Shown here: positions 11,598-22,330 of the stretch, piece after piece
Layout: each line of letters begins with the position of its first letter
How positions within the stretch are numbered: the stretch's first letter is position 1
NCBI GenBank assembly: GCA_911728435.2
Contig: OU452199.1
Location: 22,888,860 to 22,952,859 of the forward strand
DNA: 64,000 bases
DNA from: Apoderus coryli
Lineage: Eukaryota > Arthropoda > Insecta > Coleoptera > Attelabidae
Direction of reading: 5' to 3'
Notes under the pieces: generated by a model
What the model was told of the DNA's origin: nothing
The model's database searches: none
What the model saw: only the letters and a program-made list of their open reading frames with translations
Position numbers and translations under genes: made by a program

Positions 11598-11780
11598 CAT
11601 CGGATGAAATTTCTTTCCACGGATTAGGCGGATACATAAATGCGGCATTTTGAATTTGCTCGTTTATATCCTCCTCTTCGTTGAAAGGGAAAGTTCCACT
11701 TAAACTAACATACACAATGACACCCACACTCCACATATCTAGAGATCTATTATATCCTTTATTTCTTAGTACTTCCGGAG
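11598..11780 (-). CDS. PKD: PKD exon: APE motif and kinase C-lobe
   Basis: 183 nt encoding [20 protein letters not shown] and [19 protein letters not shown]. It completes the APE motif and carries the DxWSxG helix of the C-lobe. It is separated from the previous exon by a 68-bp intron and from the next by 92 bp. Acceptor AATTTTAG, donor GTAATG. Confidence 0.95.
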
Positions 11781-11843
11781 CTAAAATTATACATTTTATG
11801 TAAGTGCATTTTATTCTTCAATTTGTAGTGAATTAAGTATCTA

Positions 11844-12161
<318 letters not shown>

Positions 12162-12248
12162 TTATTCCAATTATTTATTGTTGTGATTGCTAGTCTAATG
12201 ATACTGTTATACTTTTAAGTTTATATTATATAATACGATTAAGTCTTT

Positions 12249-12290
12249 CCGCCTCAGTGGTACACGACAGCACATGTACCACTGAGACGG
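12249..12290. repeat. Short GC-rich hairpin
   Basis: CCGCCTCAGTGGTAC at 12249-12263 pairs with GTACCACTGAGACGG at 12276-12290 apart from one mismatch, around a 12-nt loop. It stands out in AT-rich surroundings. No further signature. Confidence 0.7.
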
Positions 12291-13227
12291 ATAGAGTTGA
12301 GGAGTATATTGAAACGTCGGCGTCGGTCAGTAGGGCATAAAAGAAAACTACTCCAAGCTTCAGATCTCATTTATTCCGTTCTTCAACGGCTATAATAGAG
12401 AGTAACAAAAACACGTTATACGTAATTAAATAAACTATAACTAACATGACAAAATTACCTGATACAAAACGAGTATATTAATAAAACAGATTAGCATCAA
12501 ATTAATCGAAAAAATTAATTAGATACAAGTGCCACATTGCTTTTTCTTATATTATATACAATAATTTATATATTACAGGATATTGTTGTTATTAATTTTG
12601 CTACCTATTATTTATATGTCAAGATTATGCTTACACTACCATTTATGTTATCCTATTGTTATAGTCAACGAAGGAAACATAAAACAATTAACCTGGCGTG
12701 GCCAATCATAATTAAATATCAAAACCAGAAAATTTCCACCTTTTTCTCATATTGTTGAATATTATTTTCTTAATCGCACATAGTATCAGGAGTAAACAAT
12801 GAAAGTAGCGCTTGTAAAACTACACAGACTAAATGAGGTGTTTTAATGGCATTATTGCAATTAATTTAAATGTGGCTCCATATCTGTCACATACTTAACC
12901 TCACACGCATTGCATAATATATATCATAATATATTACCTAATTAATATACAGTGTTTTCATTTTAAAACAAGAATTGACACGATTTTCAGCAAAAACAAG
13001 TTTATTTTGTTTTTGATGGGGAACTTCAAAACCACTCACTGTTAGTCGCATTTTGTGTTCCACCCCTTCACCCCCAATCCCCACAACTTTATAATTTTAA
13101 ATGTCATCCCCTTTCATGTTACATATCATTTTTAAGTAGCTTAAGAAGTTATATCCGTGTAGGATCTGTTTTTAAGATAAAGGCATACATTAAGGTAGTA
13201 CACAAAAAATTGGAAAATTATTGTATT

Positions 13228-13800
13228 AAATGCTGAAAGTGAGCTCTATTATTGTCTAAAAAATAATACAGCCAAATTCTTGTCGGATATTCCGTAATGT
13301 TTCCCGAAATATCTGCATACAGGCTCAAGTTATTCTAGTTTTGCGGTCATCAATGTTTTGTGGCGAGTTTTATAAATTTCAGTTTTTAAGTACCCTCTAA
13401 TAAAGAATTGCAGTGGAGTTAAATCTGGAGATCTAGGCGCTCTTGGGCACCTCTCCTTCCACTCCATTTCCGAGGAAACGTTTCATCCAATAATTGCTCA
13501 TTGGGAATGCAAATTATCTCCTTCAAGCATCTTAATTCGTCTAAGGACTGAGTGATGAATGGATTCATTACATATTCTAAAAGTTCTAAATAGAATTCCC
13601 CATTCCGGTTTTCTTCCATAAAAATAGGCTCGAATGTGTCGTCCCTCAGATATTGATCTTCTCGGGATCTGTGTATGGTCCTCCGAAAACACATGTGGAT
13701 TAGTATTATCCCAATACATACAATTGTGTTCGTTGGCAAATATGCATTCAAAAATATCGTTTAAAGCAAATACTTTTGAACAAATTTGGATTATCTGTTA
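13228..13800 (-). pseudogene. Tc1/mariner-superfamily transposase relic
   Basis: Minus-strand frames give NTNPHVFSEDHTQIPRR, DDTFEPIFMEENRNGEFYLE, LDETFPRKWSGRRGAQERLD and, in another frame, PLQFFIRGYLKTEIYKT. These correspond in order to the central and C-terminal parts of a DDE transposase of this superfamily (ENPH, GxxY.EFL, FP.RWIGR, D.PLDFFLWGYLK). The usual DGAPPHF segment is missing or unrecognisable. Confidence 0.65.
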
Positions 13801-14339
13801 TTTGTCTAGTCAACTCTTCACAGAACTGTATCCTTATTATGTTGGAGTGCCTTATGGACTGAACCTGCAGAAGTATCAGTGTTAAACAGTGTTAGGATTC
13901 ATAGCAAAATTACCAAGAACTTCGATATGCGTTACCGCGTCCAGAATCCTTGGTTGACGAGTTTTTATATTACATTCCGAACCAGTTGTCTTCTCTTTCT
14001 TACAAATCAAGTACATACTGGTGGCTTGTATTTTTACCGGGGTGCCTAGCGTTGAAAACTACTGATGTCCCAAGAGTAAACCGATTTCCACTTCTGTAAA
14101 TGTAGATAACACAAAATTTAACCAACAATGGTTTTGAGTTTTTATCGAAAATCATGTCTACCTCAAAAGACTGCCATTGTACATCCTACAAAAAAGGCTC
14201 AGGAAGACAATATTCACGCATGGTTACCGCATTTTTTTTTGTATTTACATTGTTCCAATTCCTTGCATCCATTTCACTGGTCCAATTACTTTATTATAAT
14301 TTTGTTATTTAGCTTTATCAATTGTTAGGATGCATGCGT

Positions 14340-14440
14340 ATATACAGCTCAGTTTATCTACCTTTATCTAACCTTTTATTGATTATTGTTATAAGGTTTG
14401 TAACCTTCAGAAACAATAAATGATTATTATTATTATATTA
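14340..14440 (+). repeat. LINE 3' end with (ATT)n tail
   Basis: AACAATAAATG followed by (ATT)n at 14412-14440 is the type of 3' terminus carried by several LINEs in this window (compare 35355, 43840 and 50655). No coding part remains. Confidence 0.5.
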
Positions 14441-14452
14441 TCCATTTATTGA

Positions 14453-14678
14453 TTACGTTTTTTGCAGTGAGGTTTCCACCATTTCCAAAAATAGACTTTT
14501 TTGTGAATTATTTTCCTCAAACAGTCTGCTAATTTCATTGTAGTTCGGAAGATGTCCAATATCCAAATTATGCTAAGCAAGCGCATATGATCTCTTTCCT
14601 ACTCTACATTCGCTTTTATGTGCTTTCATTCTTTTTTTAAGAACCCGAGACATTTGTCCTATGCGCACTCTGTGCAAG
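14453..14678 (-). pseudogene. Penelope-like GIY-YIG endonuclease relic
   Basis: The minus strand reads IGQMSRVLKKRMKAHKSECR, VGKRSYALA, a stop, then LDIGHLPNYNEISRLFEEN and SLFLEMVETSLQK. The same order occurs in the two better Penelope-like copies at 61063-61358 and 62967-63542. This is the C-terminal endonuclease domain that normally follows the reverse transcriptase; no RT remains here. Confidence 0.75.
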
Positions 14679-15417
14679 GTACAGTACAAAACCTGGTCAA
14701 TTATTTTAGTTCATTATAATATACAGTTTACCTATAGTTTTAGTGTATTGATGAGCTATAAATATTGATGATGATCTTTGAAAATGATATGAGGAAATTT
14801 TCTGCTATTGTTTTTTGATTACGATTGGTCACGGCAGGTGACAATTGTTGTGCTTTTTTCTGTTTTCTTTATTGACTATGGTAACAATAGCATAGCATAG
14901 ATGGTAGTGTAAGTTTAATTTTTACATATATACAAATCAAATATTAATAACAACAATATCTTGTAACACAAATTGTTCTTTTTTATATATAAGAAAAAGC
15001 AATGTAGCACTTACGTGTAACTAATTAATTTCTTCGTTTAAATGATGCTAATCTGTTTTATTAATACACTGGCTTTGCACCAGAGGTAATTTTGTTACGT
15101 TCATTATAATTTATTTAGTTACGTATAATCTGCTTTTGTTACTCTCTACTCTATAGGCTTTGCAGAAGGGAATAAATTCAGACAATAATGAATAATAAAT
15201 GAGTAATTTGTATTTTTTAATATATGTTTTGTTTACTTATCAAATTTAATTATTCCAACACATTGTTCTCACTTTATTAATTCTTGAAGGAAAAACTAAA
15301 AACCCAAAATCTACTTAATCTTAATATTTTGAAAAAATTTCTAAATAATAATATTGACAAATCGCTTGTTACATTGTTTAATTATATTGGAAATTTGACT
15401 TACACTACCATGCTTTC

Positions 15418-15458
15418 ATCAGACGAGCCGCTTCGTTTATCTACAACTCATCAGTGGT
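15418..15458 (-). ncRNA. Degenerate hammerhead ribozyme
   Basis: ACCA, CTGATGA, a weak stem (GTT...AAC), GAAG in place of GAAA, GTC, TGAT. The order and flanks match the intact hammerhead at 9571-9610, but the GAAA box and stem I are damaged. It lies in a PKD intron in sense orientation. A relative of the first copy, probably inactive. Confidence 0.6.
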
Positions 15459-15982
15459 GACCGGCAGGCTATGTGACTCAAATTATCAATATTTATAAAG
15501 AGAGTTTATAGAAACACGAAGTATTAACTGGCCTTTTTCAGAGCCGTTAAACTAAAACCAGTTAACTAACTGAAACTAAACTAAACTTAGTTTCAGTTTA
15601 ACCGCGCTCAGGCAAAGTTGGCCTGATTAAGCTGCACGGATGATCAGCGAAACGTTAGCTAGTGTAAATGTGACGCAGGATTTATCCAGAAGTATTGTTT
15701 CTGTAAGTTTTGTTGCCTGTGAATGTTTTATGTCTAAAAGACATATCAAATGTATTTGCTACTCATATTTTCTCAAAATTACATTCGTTTTGTTTAAGTG
15801 AAATATTTATGTAATAATTAAAATTTTGGTTTCTTTCTAGATATTTCTACATTGGTAATGTTATGAAGAGTTTTGAGGGAGAGTAAGTACATACAAATAT
15901 TTGTATTTATAAATTTAAGTATTATATTATTTATGTTAGGTTCGACATCAGAGCTGTAATTTATTTACGTATGAAGTATGTA

Positions 15983-17175
15983 CAGGGTGTCCCAAACTCG
16001 GCGCCCCAGGCCTATTGTATGAAAACCAGATAAGATAATAACATTATTTTTTAAAGGGCTAAATTGAGTTGCGTTAAGGTCCATTTTGGGAAAGCAAAAT
16101 ATTTGTTTCCAATTTCGCAAAATGGAGAAAATGACGTCATCAATGTTATTTTTCCACGAACATACCTGTATTTTGCTGCAAACGAAAAGATCTATTTTTT
16201 TTTCCAAACACTTTACGAAAAAAAAAAATTCTATCTCATTTCGTTAAAAAGTCCCACACAAAAAAAATACTTAAATATTATTTAATTTAGCCATGTTACC
16301 AATCAAGGGCTCCATGAAAAACAATTATTCTGTTTGATTATTCAATTGACAAAATAATCAATATTATATATGGAAGGTAATTATTTACAAAGTCTATACC
16401 AAAAAAATGTTATCGACAAACGAAAATATATGATTTTATGAACAAAAAAATGGTTGACTTACCCATGTAAATCACCAAATGCTACATGAAAAGCAATTTT
16501 AAAGTTATTATTGTATCACACTTTTTGGTTTATTATCTGATTTTTATTATTTTCTTCGTCGAAAAAATATGGCTGACAATTGAAAGAAACAAAGATGATG
16601 AGACGAAGATGACATTGCTGCACTATATAAAACCAAAACGCATCTTTTGCAATAAATTAAACAATTATTATATTATTTTTTATTTCGTCTGTCAAAAACA
16701 TTTTTGTTATAAACACGTTGTAAATAAGTACATGTACTTTCTGTATCGTATTTATTGTGTTGACAAATAATTCTTTGTTATTTTGACAAGAATTGTCACT
16801 AGTAATGTGACAGAATAATTGTTTTTCATGGAGCATTCGATTTGACATGGCTATCTTGAATTATATTTTAATACTATTTTTTTGTCAGTTTTGGCACTCT
16901 AGCTTTTTAGCGGATGAAGATAGAAAAAAATATATTAGTAAAAAGGTATTTAGGAAAATTAGGGCTTTCGGAATGTGGCAAAATATAGGTATGTTCGTGG
17001 AAAAATAATACTGATGACGTCATATGCTCCATTTTGCAAAATCAATCGGAAAAAAATATTTTTTTGGCGTAAAATATACCTGAATGCAACCCAATTTATA
17101 CCACTTCAAAAGCTTTTTAATATCTTATCTCGTTTTCATACAATAGGCCTGGGGCGCCGAGTTTGGGACACCCGG
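15983..17175. mobile_element. 1.2-kb fold-back DNA transposon with TA target duplication
   Basis: The left end CAGGGTGTCCCAAACTCGGC and right end (reverse complement CCGGGTGTCCCAAACTCGGC) are flanked by TA at 15981-15982 and 17176-17177. The inverted repeats run about 200 bp, and more pairing blocks occur inward (16300-16345 with 16805-16850), so the element is close to one long imperfect palindrome. No transposase. Ends and TA duplication fit a non-autonomous Tc1/mariner relative. Confidence 0.88.
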
Positions 17176-17177
17176 TA

Positions 17178-17898
17178 CACTAATTTGAGTTAAAATAATT
17201 TAATAATTTTGATAATAAACTTCTATTATATAAAACAGGACAATATTATTTAACAATTTATTACCATTGGTATTAAACAAATAAACAAAATAATTTAAAT
17301 TTAACCCCCTATACATATTTAGTTCTTACAGTAATTCATCGTGGAGCTGCAAACACTGTACCGAGCATTTATTATATTTCAATAACTCATTCATTAACTT
17401 TATCTAACCTTGAGAATATAATACACTTTTTTTCTTACTGAAAATATATTCCGTGAAAATATTAGGATAAAAATAATTTGTTTCAAAAATGTTTAATTTT
17501 TATTATTAGACTTCTTGAAGCCGTACATCCAAAATACTAGTTTTCTTATTACCTACTTTTCAAATACATTTGATTATAGAATTGATTTTGGTGCACAAAA
17601 GCCGTAAGTAACTAGTACGCATTTTCCATCTAAGCCTCAGCTCGGATGTGATATCAACTGCAACTCACCTTGGTTGCATATTATTTGTTGTGAAAAGAAC
17701 AACAAACTTTCAAAATTGTAATAAATTAATAGTATAAAAGGAATATACCATTTAGTGAGGTGATTGGAAATTGTTGATATTTGGCTTTGAAGGAACACAT
17801 ATTATATTGTTTCAAATGAAACTCACAGGCTAAGCATTCGCTACCATTAATTAACTTGTTTATGTCGGAACTACTTACTATCTACGGGCGTAATATGG
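17178..17898. other. AT-rich intron sequence, nothing recognised
   Basis: Between two non-autonomous transposons; no gene or repeat boundary seen. Confidence 0.5.
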
Positions 17899-18031
17899 AA
17901 AAAGGGCTAATGCACCAACAATTTTAGGCAGCACCTAACGTTAAGGGTAGAATAAGTGCAAACAAAATACAAGGTTTATTCGTTCCCTAATCTTAGGTGC
18001 TGCTTAAAACTGTTTGTGCAAACGGTCATTA
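17899..18031. repeat. Small MITE with about 43-bp inverted repeats
   Basis: GCACCAACAATTTTAGGCAG in the left arm matches GCACAAACAGTTTTAAGCAG in the reverse complement of the right arm, and pairing continues over GCACCTAA. About 130 bp in all. The exact ends and superfamily are uncertain. Confidence 0.7.
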
Positions 18032-18343
18032 ATAGCATAAGCTACCTTCACTCGTTATCGTTCTGAAATATATTATTTTATGATTGGCCCCAGTAGAGAC
18101 CTCAAATAGTCTCAAACCGAATATAAAAGGGTTAAAGAACTGCTATATAAACGCCCTATATTGGATACTTTATTCCCTGTGGAAATATAACGCATAACTT
18201 TTTCAAATATTACGTAGCTCTGGGTACACCTTTCTGCTTAATATGTGTTTTATTCATAATCAACTTACAGGATTTTATTATTGTTAATTTGTATTACATT
18301 AGTTTAAAAAAAATCTAATTAAATTTAAAAACAAAAAACAAAC

Positions 18344-18574
18344 CTGTGTAATTAAAAATTTTGTTACTCTTTCCGAAAGCCTGCCCTTTTCATGTGACAG
18401 TATCATTTCAAGCATATCACTTTTCAATTTCTCCATGACTACAAAGATCCGTTCAGGTGTTTCAAACATACGTTCTAGATTAACAACACCAGGATGGGAT
18501 AGATTTTGGAGTATAGATACTTCATTTTTCAGTTGTGCTTCTTGTTTAGTTGGAAACCTCAACTTATCTATGAC
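18344..18574 (-). CDS. PKD: PKD exon: kinase N-lobe, alpha-C helix and hinge
   Basis: 231 nt, exactly 77 codons, phase 0 at both ends. It begins [19 protein letters not shown], includes the alpha-C glutamate region and [20 protein letters not shown], then the hinge segment [15 protein letters not shown], and ends at FLITQ. The 5' neighbour ends at the catalytic Lys and the 3' neighbour begins at [10 protein letters not shown], so the kinase domain is continuous. Acceptor ATGTTTAG, donor GTTTGT. Confidence 0.95.
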
Positions 18575-19317
18575 CTAAACATAATAAACTATTTTAATAT
18601 TAGGGATGGATAAATATAACCGGTTTTTATACAAATAACGTTGTGCAGCTTTTTTAGCTATACATATCATACATATACCAGGTGTCCCACCGGGAAGGGA
18701 TTCAATCGATTATGGAGAAACTACACTGTAGAACAATCTGAAAATCAGGTGTAATGCGTAGGTCGACGGGACCAATTCGGCTAAAATGTTTTAAAGAATC
18801 TAGTACTTCCGGTTATAGGGGAAATGGCTGTCAACTTCCTTATTTTCAATGCGACCCTATATAAATTATACATTTTTTAGATTCTTCTTGTAATTCTAAA
18901 CATATTTCATGCATATTATGTTATAGCTATTTCCAGCCGTTTTCGAAATATTTGAAATTTTATGTCAAAAATGACGTTTTCAGAATAAAGAATAATAACA
19001 ATTTTTTCTTATATTGAAGCTTTAATAATTTAATTTGTTAGAATATTCTAGGAGATAAAGACCCACTTTAGGCGCCTAGGTATATTTCTTTAGTACAGGG
19101 TGTTTGAAAAAAGGGTAAAAAATCAAATTGAAAAAAGTGTCAAAATTCGAAATTTTTAGATGGCAACCACCCATTTTATAAATAAAATAAATAAATGATT
19201 TATTATGCAAAACAAAAATGAAATGAAACCATACAATGCAAATTACAATCAATCTTAATCAAACTTAATAATTAGTACAGAAACCAACAGAAGAATTTTT
19301 TTTTTCTTGCATAAAAG

Positions 19318-19810
19318 GTGAGAGTTTGGCTAAATGCCATTCTACCACTGTACCCGTAAATAAATGAATTAATTATTTATGCGCATAAAAGAGAAAGAAA
19401 GAAAGAGGAGAAAAAAAAATTAAATTAAATAAAAAAAAAATTAAAAATGAAATGTAAACTATACAAATGTGACATCACATATCACGCCAACAATAATCAC
19501 ATCACTCCACCCTATGATTTAAATAGTTATATACAAAAAAGAAGAAATTAAATATAAATATAAACTATTCAAATGTGACAGGTCATATCGCGCCACAGAA
19601 TGTAATTGTACCACTCCACCCACATATGTATTATTCGAACATATACAAGAAAAAAAAATATATAAAAATTAAGATTATATATACAATAATACGAAACATA
19701 TATATATGCAAAAAAAAAACAAATAAGTACAATCTACGTGCCGCGCCACAAAATGAATTCATACCACTCAACCCGCAAATGTAGCATTGAAACATATACC
19801 CAAGAAAAGG
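19318..19810. repeat. Diverged tandem units in the LINE 3' UTR
   Basis: Four related blocks occur near 19340, 19480, 19595 and 19740. Each contains a (G)CGCCA-like start, then CACTCCACCC or a variant, then a run like ACATATAC-AAGAA. Spacing is 110-150 bp and similarity is moderate. Confidence 0.55.
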
Positions 19811-19899
19811 TATAATAAAAGTATGTATATAAAAATACGAAACACAATTTTATAATTGAAAACATTAAAATTAGCCAAATTCAGAGAAACAGCAAGAAT

Positions 19900-21079
19900 C
19901 AATACAATATATCCCTCAAACTCCGTTTAAAAGCATCCAACGAGCAGTCAAGTAAATCATTGCAGTCATTTAGCAAATGTGCAGCCATATAAGCAAAGCA
20001 TCCTTCATATTTAGATGTTGAATGCCTGGGAATTGTGAAAGAATCAGCTCGTAAATTCACCCTATGTACAGCAGACCGTCTGTCAAACAACTCAAATATC
20101 CTGGAGTTTGAGATTTGTATACTTTGTAAAGTAACACCAAATACAAATACTGCAGTCTACAAGCGATCTTAGGTTCTCCAAGCATTCTTAAGTAAGGTGT
20201 ACTATGTGCGCGATGAGGCACCTGAGACACAAAGCGAATAAAAGCATTCTGTACTCTCTGTAACTTGTTCTTGTTGTAACCAGGTAGGAAGTTAGAGGAA
20301 ACTGCCGAACAGTACTCGATGTGGGGATATATAAGTGACTTTACCAATTTTAACTTAGTTGACTCATCCAAAAGGTTTTTTAGATAGTATATAGAACTTA
20401 GCCTAAAGAAGCAGCTCTTATATACGTGTTGGCAGTGTTCATTAAAATTTAACTTGTCGTCCATAAACACTCCAAGATTTCTAGCTTTGTTAACCCAATC
20501 GATATTTACACCGTCAAGAAAAATGTTATACCCATCTGTTAGATCTTGTCCATGCCTGGTGCCACTCACACACATTGCGACCGACTTCCTGGGATTAATT
20601 TTTGAGAAACAACCCAAATCCCTATTTATGGCTGCAACAGCATAATCGGAGTTTTTAATTTAAAAAGATTTATACAGTTGTATATCATCAGCGTACATGT
20701 GAAAATTCAGGCTATTAATGGATAGTCCCACGTCAAACGTAAACAAGGGAAAGAATAGTATACTACCTTGGGGTACACCACTTGTAGTAGTTCCGAAATC
20801 CGAGAAGTTCGAACCATTTATCTTGACCCTTTGTTTCCTCCGGAAGAGATAGCTCTCAACCCAACTCAGCACAGAATCAATAAAACACAAGTACTTCAAT
20901 TTTGCCAAAAGCAATCCAAAATCCACAGAGTCAAACGCTTTACTTTGATCAAGCAAGATTAGTACACTAATCTCTGATCTATCAAGAGTCTCCGAGAGAT
21001 CGTTCGCCACCTTCAGCAACGCGGTACACGTGCCGTGTTTCTTTCTAAACCCCGACTGCATAACAGGGAGTAGACTATG
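19900..21079 (-). pseudogene. LINE RT, palm and C-terminal part (after the MITE)
   Basis: Frames read SLLPVMQSGFRKKHGTCTAL, LLDQSKAFDSVDFGLLLAKL (first catalytic Asp), TTSGVPQGSILFFPLF and FHMYADDIQLYKSF (YADD active site). They continue with INPRKSVAMCV, LGVFMDDKLNFNEHC, LIYPHIEYCSAV and KLQRVQNAFIRFV down to RSLRDILY at about 19900. One or two frameshifts and stops (for example after YKSF) separate the parts. The catalytic residues survive, so this copy is fairly young. Confidence 0.87.
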
Positions 21080-21082
21080 CTG

Positions 21083-21823
21083 TAGCGCTATTCTGTACAC
21101 GTTTCCGAGAGCCGTCGGTATCGGTAATTCTCACTTACCGACAGCCATCGGCAAGTCGCCTCGTGCGGCATTCTGTATGCTCTAATACCGACCGATATCG
21201 GTAATTTGAGTCGACAAAGATCGGTATCTCACCGTGCCCTCGTTCACCTCACGGTGGACGTTACCGATATTTGTTGAGAGATTATTGGATCATTATTGAT
21301 GTTTTGGTTGGAATTGCGGAGTATTATGTAAGTATATTCGGACTATAGGGTGATTTTACAGTGTAGTGTCTAGATAAGAATTATTAGTTACCTATGAAGT
21401 TTCGGTGTCAATATATTATAATATTTTTTTGAATCTTCTTAAAACGCCATTACATGTTAGGTATTTTAATTGACAGTGCTTTATTGCCTTATTGTTTAAA
21501 ACACATTCTAATTTACAAACCAATGCATTTTGCACCATTTTCTTGCAGACATCTTACATTCAAACTTAAAACGTCGCACAAATTACAAATGACGCACAAC
21601 AAAATATTTGTTATTTGTTTACAAATATCTCACCGTTCATTGGCTGAACGTACCGATTCGATTGATGTCACTTGCAAGCCGACACTTGACGGTTGCATTT
21701 CCGATTGTCGGTAACCGTGGCATACAGAATAGCGTCGTTTTGATTAAATCGGTCGCGCAACCGTTGGATGTCGGTAACATACCGATACGGACGATTGTCG
21801 AGACAGTGTACAGAATAGCGCTA
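21083..21823. mobile_element. 741-bp MITE with CTG target duplication
   Basis: Both ends read TAGCGCTATTCTGTACAC in inverted orientation, and CTG flanks the element on both sides (21080-21082 and 21824-21826). Removing element plus one CTG restores the LINE reading frame across the site. The interior has many CCGATA/TATCGG-type segments near the ends and is GC-richer than the surroundings. No transposase. A 3-bp duplication that is not TWA does not fit the standard Harbinger preference, so I leave the superfamily open. Confidence 0.9.
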
Positions 21824-21830
21824 CTGGTCT

Positions 21831-22330
21831 ATGTAGTTTTGAATCTGGTTGCTAACGACCTTTCGAAAACCTTAGACAAGGCCGGCAAAATGCTGATCGG
21901 CCGAAGGTCATTATATGAGACGGGCGCAGTTGTTTTAGGGAGAGGTATAATATTTGCCGTCTTCCATATACCTGGGAACACACCCTGCATTAAAGAATCA
22001 TTAAATAATTTACAAATAGTCTCAGCACAAAAAGAAGCAATTAATTTTAGCATTTTGATATTAATGTTATCAGTACCGTATGATTCGGATTTTACAGACT
22101 TTATCGCTTTGTAAATATCCTCTAAAGCTTTGTCACAAAATTGGAAAGAGATATCGTCATTAATTTTGTTAGTATTAAAAAAATGAATTGTCCTGGGGCT
22201 AGTCGTCGGCCTACTCACCACATTCAGAAAGTAACCATTCAATTCTTTGGGGTTTTGCAAAAAATCAGGCAACTCGCCACCGGCACCACTTCCAGTAGAA
22301 ACTCACCAATTAGATACGCTCCTCCATAAA
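21831..22330 (-). pseudogene. LINE RT, N-terminal part (before the MITE)
   Basis: An open frame reads PDFLQNPKELNGYFLNVVS, then GTDNINIKMLKLIASFCAET, FPGIWKTANIIPLPKTTAPV and YNDLRPISILPALSKVFERS. This is the linker and fingers of a non-LTR reverse transcriptase, with the motif in which the first RT block begins (RPISILP). The frame reaches the MITE insertion point and continues on its other side at 21079. Confidence 0.85.

Larger units (their letters stand above)
12357..15192. repeat. Long inverted repeat, about 420-bp arms enclosing 2 kb
   Basis: 12357-12776 is matched in reverse complement by about 14752-15192, at moderate divergence. Shared landmarks are AGAGTAACAAAA, AAACAGATTAGCATCA, AACAATATCTTG/ATATTGTTGTTATT and GGCCAATCATAATTA. 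The 2 kb between holds a mariner relic, a LINE tail and a Penelope endonuclease relic. The arms are either the ends of one large transposon or two inverted copies of one repeat. The whole lies in the PKD intron between the exons at 18344 and 12032. Confidence 0.75.
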
